A DNA stretch of 9,810 nt from Pararhodospirillum photometricum DSM 122 (GTDB lineage: Bacteria > Pseudomonadota > Alphaproteobacteria > Rhodospirillales > Rhodospirillaceae). The DNA lies in NCBI RefSeq assembly GCF_000284415.1, contig NC_017059.1:2966747-2976556 (forward strand), given 5' to 3'. Every line of letters begins with the position of its first letter. Within the stretch, counting starts at the first letter, position 1. Both the position numbers and the translations under genes were made by a program. Positions 1-7,991 of this stretch are shown piece by piece. The notes beneath the pieces are model-generated. The model was not told where the DNA came from. It did no database searches and saw nothing but the letters and a program-made list of their open reading frames with translations.

Positions 1-2
1 TT

Positions 3-2528
3 TTGTCAGCCCAACCACACGCCGCACCTCCGTCTTCACCGTCCCCCTCCCCACTTGGGGTTACGACCGGCGATCTTGGACGTCGTTCGGCAACGGAACC
101 TTTTTATGGCCGGTTGGAAAAATTTGAGGGGACCCGATTGGTCGGGTGGGTCTTATCAACGGTTGATCCGGATCGTCCTGTCGGTTTAGTTGTGACAGCC
201 GGAACTGGGGCGGTCACCTTCTGGCCTGACCGCGACAGTGGTGCTATTTCTCAACTTCTAGGTCGTTCGATCCGATGTGGTTTTGACATTGATCTGGCCG
301 CTTTGTTTCCTGGCCTGGATCCGAGATATACGTCAATAAGTGTTCGTATCGCAGCAAACGGCTTTCTTTTAGAGTGCCCTGACAGCTGTTCAACTGTCGT
401 GGCACGCTCGCTAGCAGCCAATGTTGATGCAATTGAAGGAACCAGGGTAATCGGTTGGGCCATTAATACAGCTGATGAGGGTGAGTCAGTTGAAATTGAT
501 TTGATTATTGATGATAAGCTTGTGGCAAAAACGGTAGCTAATCGTCAGCGGCGTGATTTATTAACGCACTTTTCATCTGCAGCACATGGATTTGAAACAA
601 CGATACCTTACCGTTCTGAAGGCAACCTTTTTATTTGCGATAGCATAAGTGGGGAAGTAATTTATGGTCCATTTACTATAAATAGCAATAAATCTTCATC
701 TGATGACAATGATAAATTGGCTGATCGCCTTGATGAGTTGAGAGATATTCTTAATAAATTGCAACAAGACTGGCCTAGAAGGCGGCGCTTTTCTGCATAC
801 TCACTCTCAGACTATGCTTTTTACTATGATAATCACTACGCTGAAACCGCGTTGCGGCGGCGGGAGTGGAAAGAGCGGGCGGCAGCGGTGGCCTCAAGGC
901 CTCTGTTTTCGGTGGTGATGCCGGTTTGTGATCCTCCCCTATGGATGCTTGCTGAGGCAATTGAGTCTGTCCGGGTTCAGGCATACGAACACTGGGAACT
1001 GTGTGTAGCCGACGATGCTTCATGTGACGACGCAGTTCGTCTCCTTCTGCGGCGTGAGGCTGAACGCGATTCCCGGATTCGTGTGGTTTTTGGGGAAAGA
1101 CGAGTTGGAGTCAGTCACAACACCAACCGAGCTCTCGCGATCACGATGGGGAGTCACGTCGCTTTTTTTGACCACGATGATCGCCTCGCTCCAGAGGCTT
1201 TGCTCAGTGTTGCTGAATCTCTGGCTGCTGTCCCGAGTCCTGTCATTTATAGTGACGAAGACCGCATTGCCCCCGACGGCCGGCACACGGCTCCGGCTTT
1301 CAAGCCTGACTTCGACCCTGAGCTTTTGAGCGCAATCAACTACGTATGTCACCTTTTGGTTGTTGAGCGGCAGCTAGTGCTTGATGTCGGCGGGTTGCGC
1401 GAAGGGTTTGAGGGGGCACAGGATCACGACCTGATGCTTCGTCTTTACGAGCGGGTCGGCCCGGCTGGAATCCGGCATATTCCTCGAATTTTATACCACT
1501 GGCGGGTTAATCCGACCTCCCTTTCAGGAAGCGGGGATCCGGACGTTATCCTCGCAAAGATAGAGAGGGCGGTGCACGAGCACCACGAGCGAACCGGCTC
1601 CCGCGCTGCCGTTATCGCGGATCGGGAGGCATATCTTCGCACTGGCGGGCTCTTCAGTGCCCGTGTCCGCTACCCGCTGCCTGTCGCAGTCCCTAAAGTC
1701 TCTATTATTATACCTACAAAAGATGCAGCAGATCTTGTTTTTTCATGTATTTCTAGTGTTCTTTCTAAAACAGATTACCAGGATTTTGAGATTGTTCTTG
1801 TCGATCACGAGAGTATAGATCCAAAATCCCATCATTTTTTCGAGAGCATGACTCGAGATTCGAGGGTTCGTCTGGTCGAATACCGAGGTCATTTCAACTG
1901 GGCTGCCATCAACAACGCAGCTGTTTCGGCATGTCGGGGAGCAGCACTGTGCTTTCTTAACAACGATATCGTCGCCATCGAGTCGGAATGGCTGTCGGAG
2001 ATGATGGCATTATTGGCTCGTCCTGGTGTGGGAGCGGTAGGAGCGAAGCTTCTATATCCTAATGAGACAATCCAGCATGCTGGGGTTATTCTTGGTATTG
2101 ATGGGGTGGCGGAACATGCTTTCGCTGGCCTAGGTGCCGATGAGCCCGGTCTTCTGGGACAGGCAGTTTTGCCCCGCACCGTTTCGGCGGTTACAGGCGC
2201 GTGCCTGTTGACATCCCGGGAAGCCTTCGACGCCGTAGATGGCTTCGATATGGTTAATTTTCCAGTAGCTTACGCCGACGTAGACTATTGCTTAAAACTT
2301 CAACATCGTGGTCTGCGGGTTCTCTGGACCCCACATGCTCGTCTAATCCACCACGAAACCCAGACACGTGGTGCCGATGATACGCCGGAGAAAAAGGAAC
2401 GTCTGGCTGGAGAAGCTCGGCGCTTCCGAGAACGGTGGGGTGGGCGACTGCATGCTGATCCATTTTACAATCCTCATTTCGAGCCATATGCAACGCCTTA
2501 TCAGCTGTTGCGCCCGCTTCCAGATTAA
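3..2528 (+). CDS. Tandem family 2 glycosyltransferase with two N-terminal beta domains
   Basis: Putative polysaccharide glycosyltransferase, up to 841 residues. A Pro/Ser-rich N-terminus is followed by two related beta-type segments (about residues 34-128 and 139-213, centred on GWV at 48-50 and GWA at 151-153). A charged, probably coiled-coil linker follows (234-256), then two GT-A domains. The first GT-A domain (303-505) shows VVMPV, DDAS, a DHDD metal-site motif at 390-393 and QDHD at 473-476. The second (566-785) shows SIIIPT, LNND at 652-655 and the likely catalytic DVD at 759-761. Two GT2 domains in one chain are typical of enzymes that add successive sugars to O-antigen or exopolysaccharide at the cytoplasmic membrane face. 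No membrane helix or signal peptide is evident. The first usable start is TTG at 3, but the frame is open to the window edge, so the true start may lie upstream. Acceptor and sugars cannot be read from sequence. Confidence 0.85.
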   Translation: MSAQPHAAPPSSPSPSPLGVTTGDLGRRSATEPFYGRLEKFEGTRLVGWVLSTVDPDRPVGLVVTAGTGAVTFWPDRDSGAISQLLGRSIRCGFDIDLAALFPGLDPRYTSISVRIAANGFLLECPDSCSTVVARSLAANVDAIEGTRVIGWAINTADEGESVEIDLIIDDKLVAKTVANRQRRDLLTHFSSAAHGFETTIPYRSEGNLFICDSISGEVIYGPFTINSNKSSSDDNDKLADRLDELRDILNKLQQDWPRRRRFSAYSLSDYAFYYDNHYAETALRRREWKERAAAVASRPLFSVVMPVCDPPLWMLAEAIESVRVQAYEHWELCVADDASCDDAVRLLLRREAERDSRIRVVFGERRVGVSHNTNRALAITMGSHVAFFDHDDRLAPEALLSVAESLAAVPSPVIYSDEDRIAPDGRHTAPAFKPDFDPELLSAINYVCHLLVVERQLVLDVGGLREGFEGAQDHDLMLRLYERVGPAGIRHIPRILYHWRVNPTSLSGSGDPDVILAKIERAVHEHHERTGSRAAVIADREAYLRTGGLFSARVRYPLPVAVPKVSIIIPTKDAADLVFSCISSVLSKTDYQDFEIVLVDHESIDPKSHHFFESMTRDSRVRLVEYRGHFNWAAINNAAVSACRGAALCFLNNDIVAIESEWLSEMMALLARPGVGAVGAKLLYPNETIQHAGVILGIDGVAEHAFAGLGADEPGLLGQAVLPRTVSAVTGACLLTSREAFDAVDGFDMVNFPVAYADVDYCLKLQHRGLRVLWTPHARLIHHETQTRGADDTPEKKERLAGEARRFRERWGGRLHADPFYNPHFEPYATPYQLLRPLPD

Positions 2529-2544
2529 AAAATAGAAATGGGAC

Positions 2545-2550
2545 AAGGTG
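2545..2550 (+). promoter_or_regulatory. Ribosome binding site for second glycosyltransferase
   Basis: AAGGTG lies six bases before the ATG at 2557. This favours ATG 2557 over the in-frame GTG at 2548, which would fall inside the binding site itself. The intergenic gap from the upstream stop is only 28 bases, with no terminator-like hairpin, consistent with co-transcription. Confidence 0.55.
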
Positions 2551-2556
2551 AATTTA

Positions 2557-4947
2557 ATGACTGAGGGATCATGCTATAATTTTTGTATAGATAGCATTTC
2601 TGTTGGTAGTCAAATCGAGGTGAGCGGATGGGCTTTTCATCAAAAATATGGCGCCTGTGATTTAAAGATTTTGGTTGATGGCCAACCAGCTCCAGGGGGG
2701 CGTTCTCGGAACGGCTTATCGCGTCGAGACGTAGCCATTGCCTTGGAGAATCCTCAAGCGGATCGCTCGGGATTTCGTCTTGCCTGTCGCTTACCAGTCG
2801 CTGCGAGGAGTGTGTCTTTGCAGCTTGAAGGCCTGGGGGGCAAAGGGGTCCTTCCTTTGTTGGAGCGTTACGGTTCTGGTCATCGGGATTGGCGTTTGCT
2901 CGCAAGTGATGGTGCGAGAGAACTTAGCTTTCGTTTCCTCACAGATCGGGGGCTAGGTTTTGCAAATTCACTTGTGTGCGGTGGACGCCTTGGGCAAATT
3001 CTTGCAAAAGTAGGAACAACACCTTTACCATCCCCCCCTATTCATCCGGTATCGATCGTGGTTCCGGTGTTTGGAGGAAAAATTTTCCTCCCTCCACTCA
3101 TGCGCAGTTTGTTGGAAAACACAGATCATCGGCATCCTGTATTTTTTGTTGATGACGGAAATACGGATCAGACCATTAGCGCCTTTCTTGTCGCTCTGCG
3201 GGCGGCACACGACCATATCACCGTCGTGCAGATGGCACATAACAGTGGCTACGTTGGCGCGACATCGGCCGGTGTCCGCATCGCCTTACAGCGTAATCCA
3301 GAGGGGCATGTCGTCGTCTTAAACACCGACACAGAAGTGCCACCCTACTGGATTGAGCGTCTCGTCGCCCCGCTTGATGCGTCCCCCAAGATTGCTAGCG
3401 CAACTCCTTTGACCAATGCTGGGACCATCTGTGGTTTTCCCATGATGCCTGGGGACAACCCAATGCCCCTAGGCGGGTCAGTGGACGTCATCGACGCCGT
3501 GGTGCGAGGATTTGCCGTTGGCCCCCTGGAAATTCCGACGGGGGTCGGTTTCTGTATGGCATTTTCTCGCCAAGTCCTAAACACGATAGGCTTTTTCGAT
3601 ACCGAAGCTTTCGGTCGAGGCTATGGTGAAGAGGTGGACTGGTGTCGTCGCGCCCTCTCCCATGGCTTTGTGAATGTTCTAGTGCCCACGGTTTTCGTCC
3701 GTCACAAACATGGTGGTAGCTTTTCCGTAGAGGAAAAGGCGGTATCAATTGAGCATTCAAGTGAGATTATTCGACAGCGGTATCCGAGCTTTGACGCCGA
3801 AGTTCAGGATTATATCGCGGCCGATCCTCCGGCCCCGCTTCGGGCAGCTGCCCTTTTGAGGCTTTCCACCTGCTTGGGTGGAATTTCCCCTGTCGTTGTT
3901 TTCGATCATGGCGACAGCGGCGGAGCCGTTTGGGTCCGCCAAAAGGAGATGGCACGGTTGATCGACGAAGGGCGTCTGGTTGTCTTGGTTCAGCCGAGTG
4001 CCGAGACCCGCGCCGATATGCCGGAAGCGGCCGTGGACATCACAGTACATCTTGCATTGTGTACCCTTGAGGTTCCAAGCCAAGGGCTTGCTGATCTCGC
4101 GGCTGTCTTTTCAGCGCTTTCTTCAGGTGAAATCCTGGTCAACTCTCTGGTGGGTTTTGAAGGGCTTGGAGAGCTCTTACGTTTGATTGCCGACAAACGC
4201 CAGCACGGCATGACTGTCAAAGTGATGCATCACGACTTTTTCCCGCTCTGCCCTTCTTTTACCTTGATCGGGAGCAACCGCCGTTTTTGTGCTCTACCCT
4301 CCCCCGATCACTGTGCCATCTGTCTCCCTCAGAACCGAGAGGCCCGTGGGGTAGATACTTCGTCCGATATCATGAGCCATAGGAGAGCCTGGGCTGACCT
4401 GATGGAGGCTGCGGACCGCCACATCTTCTTCTCACGGGGGTCTGCGGCCCTGATGCGTCGTATTTTTTCTCTACGCGACCAAACGGTCTTGATCCTGCCT
4501 CATCTCGCCGAACCTGTGATTTCAACCTCTCCTCTGCCTCTCACACTTCCGCGTCGGGTAGCTATTGTTGGAGGAATAAATATTGCCAAAGGTTCCGATG
4601 TTGTAGATGAAATGGTCTCCCTAACTGTTTCCCGTAACCTCCCTTTATCATTCGAGCTTTTTGGCAATATTGATCGTCAATTTACAGCATCATGCTTTCA
4701 TGACAACGGACCTTACACACCAGAAAATTTATCAAGTCTTCTGATAGAGCGAAAATGTAATATAATTCTTATTCCATCGATCTGGCCAGAAACACACAGC
4801 CTTGTTTTTGATGAGGTGATAGCGCTCGGACGGCCGGTCGTGATTTTTGATATTGGGGCACCAGCTGAACGGGCGCGTTTTTTCCCCAATGTTTTTGTCG
4901 TGTCGCCTATTTCGGCAGAAGCGGCTCTGACGCGCCTTCTTGCATGA
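2557..4947 (+). CDS. GT2-GT4 fusion glycosyltransferase
   Basis: Two-catalytic-domain glycosyltransferase of 796 residues (799 if started at GTG 2548; numbering here is from that GTG). Residues 13-95 resemble the GWA-type beta segment of the upstream protein. A GT-A domain covers about 168-390, with VVPV, VDDG at 201-204, LNTDTEV (DxD at 260-262) and GEEVDWCRRA at 360-369 supplying the expected acidic catalytic residue. A GT-B/GT4-like domain covers about 447-799. It has HHDFFPLCPSF at 561-571, a cysteine cluster (C567, C581, C589, C592), GGINIAKGSD at 675-684 and the GT4 ExxxxxxxE signature as ETHSLVFDE (E748, E756). It probably works with the upstream enzyme in building a surface polysaccharide. 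The reading frame stops at the edge of an IS relic, only about 20 residues past the last clear strand, so the natural C-terminus may be missing. Confidence 0.85.
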   Translation: MTEGSCYNFCIDSISVGSQIEVSGWAFHQKYGACDLKILVDGQPAPGGRSRNGLSRRDVAIALENPQADRSGFRLACRLPVAARSVSLQLEGLGGKGVLPLLERYGSGHRDWRLLASDGARELSFRFLTDRGLGFANSLVCGGRLGQILAKVGTTPLPSPPIHPVSIVVPVFGGKIFLPPLMRSLLENTDHRHPVFFVDDGNTDQTISAFLVALRAAHDHITVVQMAHNSGYVGATSAGVRIALQRNPEGHVVVLNTDTEVPPYWIERLVAPLDASPKIASATPLTNAGTICGFPMMPGDNPMPLGGSVDVIDAVVRGFAVGPLEIPTGVGFCMAFSRQVLNTIGFFDTEAFGRGYGEEVDWCRRALSHGFVNVLVPTVFVRHKHGGSFSVEEKAVSIEHSSEIIRQRYPSFDAEVQDYIAADPPAPLRAAALLRLSTCLGGISPVVVFDHGDSGGAVWVRQKEMARLIDEGRLVVLVQPSAETRADMPEAAVDITVHLALCTLEVPSQGLADLAAVFSALSSGEILVNSLVGFEGLGELLRLIADKRQHGMTVKVMHHDFFPLCPSFTLIGSNRRFCALPSPDHCAICLPQNREARGVDTSSDIMSHRRAWADLMEAADRHIFFSRGSAALMRRIFSLRDQTVLILPHLAEPVISTSPLPLTLPRRVAIVGGINIAKGSDVVDEMVSLTVSRNLPLSFELFGNIDRQFTASCFHDNGPYTPENLSSLLIERKCNIILIPSIWPETHSLVFDEVIALGRPVVIFDIGAPAERARFFPNVFVVSPISAEAALTRLLA

Positions 4948-5095
4948 AAAGGGTGTGTCGAGCGTTCTTTCGGCATCGGTTTGCCTTTTGGCTTATGCGG
5001 CTGACCTTGCCGGCTTGGGCGAGGAACGTCTCGTTGGCCTCGGAGCGGTAGGCGCTGTTGGTCCACACATCAGAGGCGGTGTTATCCAAAATCTC
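4948..5095 (-). pseudogene. IS5-family transposase fragment, frameshifted
   Basis: Reading the minus strand from about 5095, the peptide EILDNTASDVWTNSAYRSEA is followed by NETFLAQAGKVSRI. This matches the second-aspartate region of IS5-family transposases; compare VLDSGNTGADVWADTAYRS in the intact element at 5636-6715. After VSRI the homology shifts frame to KPKGKPMPKER, so there is a short deletion or frameshift near 5005. The fragment then stops at the end of the glycosyltransferase gene. Neither the first Asp nor the catalytic Glu region is present. It differs clearly from the intact neighbour, so it comes from another IS5-type element rather than a duplicate. It is non-functional. Confidence 0.7.
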
Positions 5096-5250
5096 CTTTG
5101 GTCCCGGGAATTGATGGTACGGATCGTGGTTGAAGCGATCTGGACACCTCCGGAAACCGGCCTTGAACGGCCCGCATGTCGCTGGCCGCTCGATCGGGTT
5201 GTGATCTGGTAACTGCTCACGGGGCGGTCGTGTCCCATTGCGTGGTGTAA
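5096..5250. other. Non-coding junction DNA between IS relics
   Basis: No gene is supported here. GGACACCTCCGGAAACC at 5142-5158 agrees in 13 of 17 positions with the left terminal repeat of the IS5-family element at 5502, so it may be the end of a related relic. The rest reads open on the minus strand but shows no recognisable family, and is probably decayed insertion-sequence DNA. Confidence 0.35.
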
Positions 5251-5294
5251 TAGGGTGGTCGCCGTTTTCTTTCCGGGAGGTTTGGCCGGAGTGA

Positions 5295-5501
5295 TCAGGC
5301 CGCCGTGACGGACGGCAAGCATGAGAGGGGATCATCGCCCAAGGGGGCGACGGATTCCAGTGTCATATAGCGGGCACGTTGAACGGCCCATTCGTCATTT
5401 TGCTCCATCAAGATGGCCCCGATCAGACGAGTGATGGCGGCTTCGTTGGGAAAGATCCCCACGACGTCCGTGCGGCGCTTGATCTCCCCGTTGAGGCGTT
5501 C
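5295..5501 (-). pseudogene. IS256-family transposase, C-terminal part
   Basis: Reading minus from 5501, the residues [20 protein letters not shown], then [20 protein letters not shown] and the remainder to the TGA at 5295-5297, match the conserved C-terminus of IS256-family transposases. The part continues exactly where the N-terminal part (6790-7798) breaks off. The GTTC target copy supplies the Glu-Arg junction. A GTG at 5507 could in principle start a 70-residue peptide, but it lies in the inserted element's terminal repeat and there is no reason to think it is used. Confidence 0.85.
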
Positions 5502-5513
5502 GGACACCTCGAA
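5502..5513 (+). repeat. Left terminal inverted repeat of IS5-family element
   Basis: GGACACCTCGAA, followed by GAACC. It is a perfect 12-base inverted match to 6778-6789, preceded by the target copy GTTC at 5498-5501. Confidence 0.85.
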
Positions 5514-5635
5514 GAACCGAGTTTTTGGACGGTTTGGATAGGAAAACGGGGCGCCCGAGCTGAGACTGGGGGCTATTTCGGTCTGAATTCCGTGGTATTT
5601 GGGCCGTTACGGCCCCCTCTTCGGCCTTTCGGCCG

Positions 5636-6715
5636 TCATGCGGGCGCAGTTCTCCCGTCCCACCAGACTAGGCGGCGCATGTTGTAGACGAGATTGGCCA
5701 TGCCGATCTTGGTTTTGGCCCTGGCGATGCCGATGGTGCGGACGAAGAGGGCCATCGGCCCTTTCTGGCACGCGAAGACATGCTCGACGGCCGAGCGCAC
5801 CTTGGAGCGGGCGGCGTTGGCCTTAGCGTGGGCCTGTGACAGTGGTTTGCCCGGTGCCCGGCGAAAATGGACCTTCGAGCGCAGGCCCCGTTTCGCCATG
5901 AACTCCTCGTTCTTGCGCGAGCGATAGGCGGTATCTGCCCAGACGTCGGCACCAGTGTTGCCGCTGTCGAGCACCTCGCGGAAGCGGCGGCTGTCGTGCT
6001 CGGCGGCCGAGGACACCGCCCAGCGCCGGATGAAGCCGTGGCGCCGGTCGGTCGAGATGTGGTTCTTGTAACCGAATATCGGGATGGCGATCTCGACGCC
6101 CTTGGCGCCTTCCGCCTTCGGCGTCTTCGCTCTGGCCCTTTTCAGGGTCCAGCGAGCATCCCTGTCCTTCTGGGCCAGCTTGTGCGGGGTCTCTTCCCAG
6201 CCGTCAGGGATGCGCCCTTCGCGGATCGCCTGCTTCTCGTCGTCGTCGTTGCGCTGACGCGGCGCCGCCACAATGGTGGCGTCGATGATCTGCCCCGACA
6301 TCGCCAGATAGCCGCCTTCCTTCAGCTTGGCGTCGAACACCGCGAACAGCTTCTCGATCGCGTTGGCCTCGGTCAGCGTCTCGCGGAACAGCCAGATCGT
6401 CTTGGCGTCCGGCGCCTTGTCCGCCAGCCCTAGGCCGAGAAAGCGTTTGAACGTCAGGCGGTCGTTGATCATGAACTCCGCCTGATCGTCGGACAGGTTG
6501 TACAGCGCCTGAAGCACCAGGATCTTAAACATCAAAACCGCGTCATGGGGCGGACGGCCGCCCCGGGCTCGGTCGCTGCGGTTCAACGCCTTGTCCAGCC
6601 GGTAGCGGAACGCCTCGAAGCTCACCACCCTCAGCAGCTTCTCCAGCGGGTCGCCCGCCTTCGACAACTCCGCATACCGCTCTTCAAGATCGAAGAACCC
6701 AGGCTGCCGACCCAT
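5636..6715 (-). CDS. IS5-family transposase, intact
   Basis: DDE transposase that cuts and rejoins the ends of its own element, 359 residues from ATG 6715. GGAGG at 6721-6725 lies five bases upstream of that ATG, favouring it over the in-frame GTG at 6730. Numbering from GTG 6730, the N-terminal DUF772-type region includes ARGGRPPHDAVLMFKILVLQ (55-74) and YNLSDDQAEFMINDRLTFKR (77-96). The catalytic triad is likely D150 (IIDATIV), D266 (ADTAYRS) and E316 (VEHVFA). The C-terminus ends with IGMANLVYNMRRLVWW. Length and motifs are normal for the family and no frameshift is visible, so it may be active. Transcription opposes the glycosyltransferase genes. Confidence 0.92.
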   Translation of the reverse strand: MGRQPGFFDLEERYAELSKAGDPLEKLLRVVSFEAFRYRLDKALNRSDRARGGRPPHDAVLMFKILVLQALYNLSDDQAEFMINDRLTFKRFLGLGLADKAPDAKTIWLFRETLTEANAIEKLFAVFDAKLKEGGYLAMSGQIIDATIVAAPRQRNDDDEKQAIREGRIPDGWEETPHKLAQKDRDARWTLKRARAKTPKAEGAKGVEIAIPIFGYKNHISTDRRHGFIRRWAVSSAAEHDSRRFREVLDSGNTGADVWADTAYRSRKNEEFMAKRGLRSKVHFRRAPGKPLSQAHAKANAARSKVRSAVEHVFACQKGPMALFVRTIGIARAKTKIGMANLVYNMRRLVWWDGRTAPA

Positions 6716-6777
6716 CGTTCCCTCCAACACGGCCTGGGGCTTATTGAATCAGCAGACACCGCTCAGAGCCAGGGTTT

Positions 6778-6789
6778 TTCGAGGTGTCC
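6778..6789 (-). repeat. Right terminal inverted repeat of IS5-family element
   Basis: TTCGAGGTGTCC is the inverted complement of 5502-5513 and is followed by the second GTTC target copy at 6790-6793. Confidence 0.85.
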
Positions 6790-7798
6790 GTTCGATGGGA
6801 TTGGTGCTGTGGATTTTGGCCCGATGCTCCTTGGGGAAGGTCATGTACGCCAAGACGTCGCTTTCGGCCTCGTCAAGCAAGGCGGCAAGCTTGGGGACCT
6901 TGGGGCGCAGTTGGTCAGCCACCTGACGCCACTGCGCCCGGGCCGAAGCGACATCGTTTTGGGCGAAAGCCGTTCCGATAAAGGCGGCCACGACGCGCCG
7001 AGCGTTTTTGCCGGCATAAGCAAGAATGGTCCGCATGAAATGGACGCGATAGCGTTGCCAAGTGGCGCAAAATACCTTGGAAACGGCGGATTTGATGCCT
7101 TCATGGGCGTCTGAAATGACGAGTTTGACGCCTTTCAGGCCCCTTCGGTTCAGTTTGCGCAGGAAATCTGTCCAGAAGGGTTCCGCTTCCGACCGGCCGA
7201 TATCCATGCCCAAGACTTCGCGCCGCCCATCGGCATTAACGGCAATGGCGATGGTCACGGCAACAGAGATGGTTCGATCGTCCTGGCGGACTTTCACGTA
7301 TGTGGCGTCGATCCAGAGATACGGCCACTCTCCCTCGAGGGGTCGGGTCAGGAAAGCCTTCACGCGGTCGTCGATATCGGCGCACAGGCGGCTGACTTGG
7401 CTTTTGGACACCCCCGACATCCCCATAGCCTGCACCAGATCATCGACCGAACGGGTGGAAATACCCTGGATGTAGGCCTCCTGGATCACGGCGGTCAGAG
7501 CCTTCTCAGCCATACGCCGGGGCTCCAGGAACCCAGGGAAATAGCTTCCCTTGCGTAACTTGGGAATGCGCAACTCCACGGTTCCGGCCCGGGTTTCCCA
7601 ATCGCGATCCCGGTACCCGTTGCGCTGCGCCAGCCGGTCCGGCGAGCGCTCCCCCAGAGCCGCCCCGGTACGGGCCTGCACCTCCAACTCCATCAGACGG
7701 TGCGTGGCAAAGCCGATCATGTCCCGCAGAACATCGGCATCGGCCCCCTTTTCCAGCATCGTGCGCAGTGCCATCATCTCGTCGGTCATCGTGGTCAC
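6790..7798 (-). pseudogene. IS256-family transposase, N-terminal part, disrupted by insertion
   Basis: Starts at ATG 7798 and reads through typical IS256/Mutator-type blocks: [20 protein letters not shown] (58-77), [13 protein letters not shown], the [20 protein letters not shown] block, [11 protein letters not shown] with D164, and [10 protein letters not shown] with D230. It breaks immediately after the HSTNPIER block that carries the probable catalytic Glu (E336). Beyond that the frame runs into the IS5-family terminal repeat and stops after 12 foreign residues, giving 349 residues in all. Joined to 5295-5501 it would give about 403 residues with no other lesion. As it stands it lacks the conserved C-terminal segment and is expected to be inactive. 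Confidence 0.88.
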
Positions 7799-7855
7799 CC
7801 TCGGTTAGGGTTTTGTTGTGGTGACCAAACGTTACCGAAGATCCACGATCCCCCC

Positions 7856-7910
7856 CTACCAGGATAGCCCCATAGGGCGGCGTAGCCGACCGGAGAGGCT
7901 ATCCTGGTAG
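7856..7910. repeat. 14-bp perfect inverted repeat with 27-base spacer
   Basis: CTACCAGGATAGCC at 7856-7869 is exactly complementary to GGCTATCCTGGTAG at 7897-7910. It lies about 25 bases beyond the probable end of the IS256-family element and about 95 bases past the parG-like stop codon. No T-run follows either arm, so a simple intrinsic terminator for the partition operon is unlikely. It may be a transposon-related end pair, a recombination site or a structured RNA. Confidence 0.6.
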
Positions 7911-7991
7911 CACGCCTACACCACTCCTCGGGACACTATTCGGGCTCGTTTGAGTGGCATAGGGAACCTTTAGTAGCTAAAACACAGAAAC

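Larger units (their letters stand above)
5502..6789 (-). mobile_element. Complete IS5-family insertion sequence, 1288 bp
   Basis: Both ends are visible. GGACACCTCGAA at 5502-5513 is the exact inverted complement of TTCGAGGTGTCC at 6778-6789. Similarity continues for about four more bases after one mismatch. GTTC directly flanks both ends (5498-5501 and 6790-6793) as a 4-base target duplication. The only gene is the transposase at 5636-6715. The intact gene, perfect ends and exact target duplication suggest recent insertion and possibly an active element. The subgroup within IS5 cannot be settled here. Confidence 0.85.
5251..7830 (-). mobile_element. IS256-family element interrupted by an IS5-family element
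   Basis: The element encodes a Mutator/IS256-type transposase on the minus strand, split into two parts by the insertion at 5502-6789. The ends are approximate. TGGTCGCC at 5256-5263 and the inverted TGGTCACC at 7820-7827 lie just outside the coding region and could belong to the terminal repeats. I could not find a convincing longer repeat or a target duplication of about 8 bases. Without the insert and one target copy the element would be about 1.3 kb, a normal size for the family. Confidence 0.6.

Noticed and set aside
5186..5205. HNPIERP-like peptide resembling the HSTNPIER block of IS256 transposases
   Set aside because: Only a few residues match, with no flanking similarity; chance is likely.
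4907..5335. Minus-strand 142-residue frame as one intact gene
   Set aside because: Only the middle (from about 5095) resembles a transposase; the first 80 residues are unlike any IS5 protein and the end overlaps the glycosyltransferase. Treated as relic DNA.
5606..5636. GGCC-rich palindromes downstream of the IS5-family transposase as a terminator
   Set aside because: Stems are short (about 4-6 bases) and there is no T-run on the minus strand.
5379..5687. Plus-strand open frame of about 100 residues across the left end of the IS5-family element
   Set aside because: It lies antisense to the IS256 C-terminal part and crosses the IS boundary; no family features.
5867..6433. Long plus-strand frame of 188 residues
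   Set aside because: It is the antisense shadow of the intact IS5-family transposase in GC-rich DNA.
6545..7114. Plus-strand frame of 189 residues
   Set aside because: Crosses the IS5/IS256 boundary antisense to both transposase genes; not a gene.
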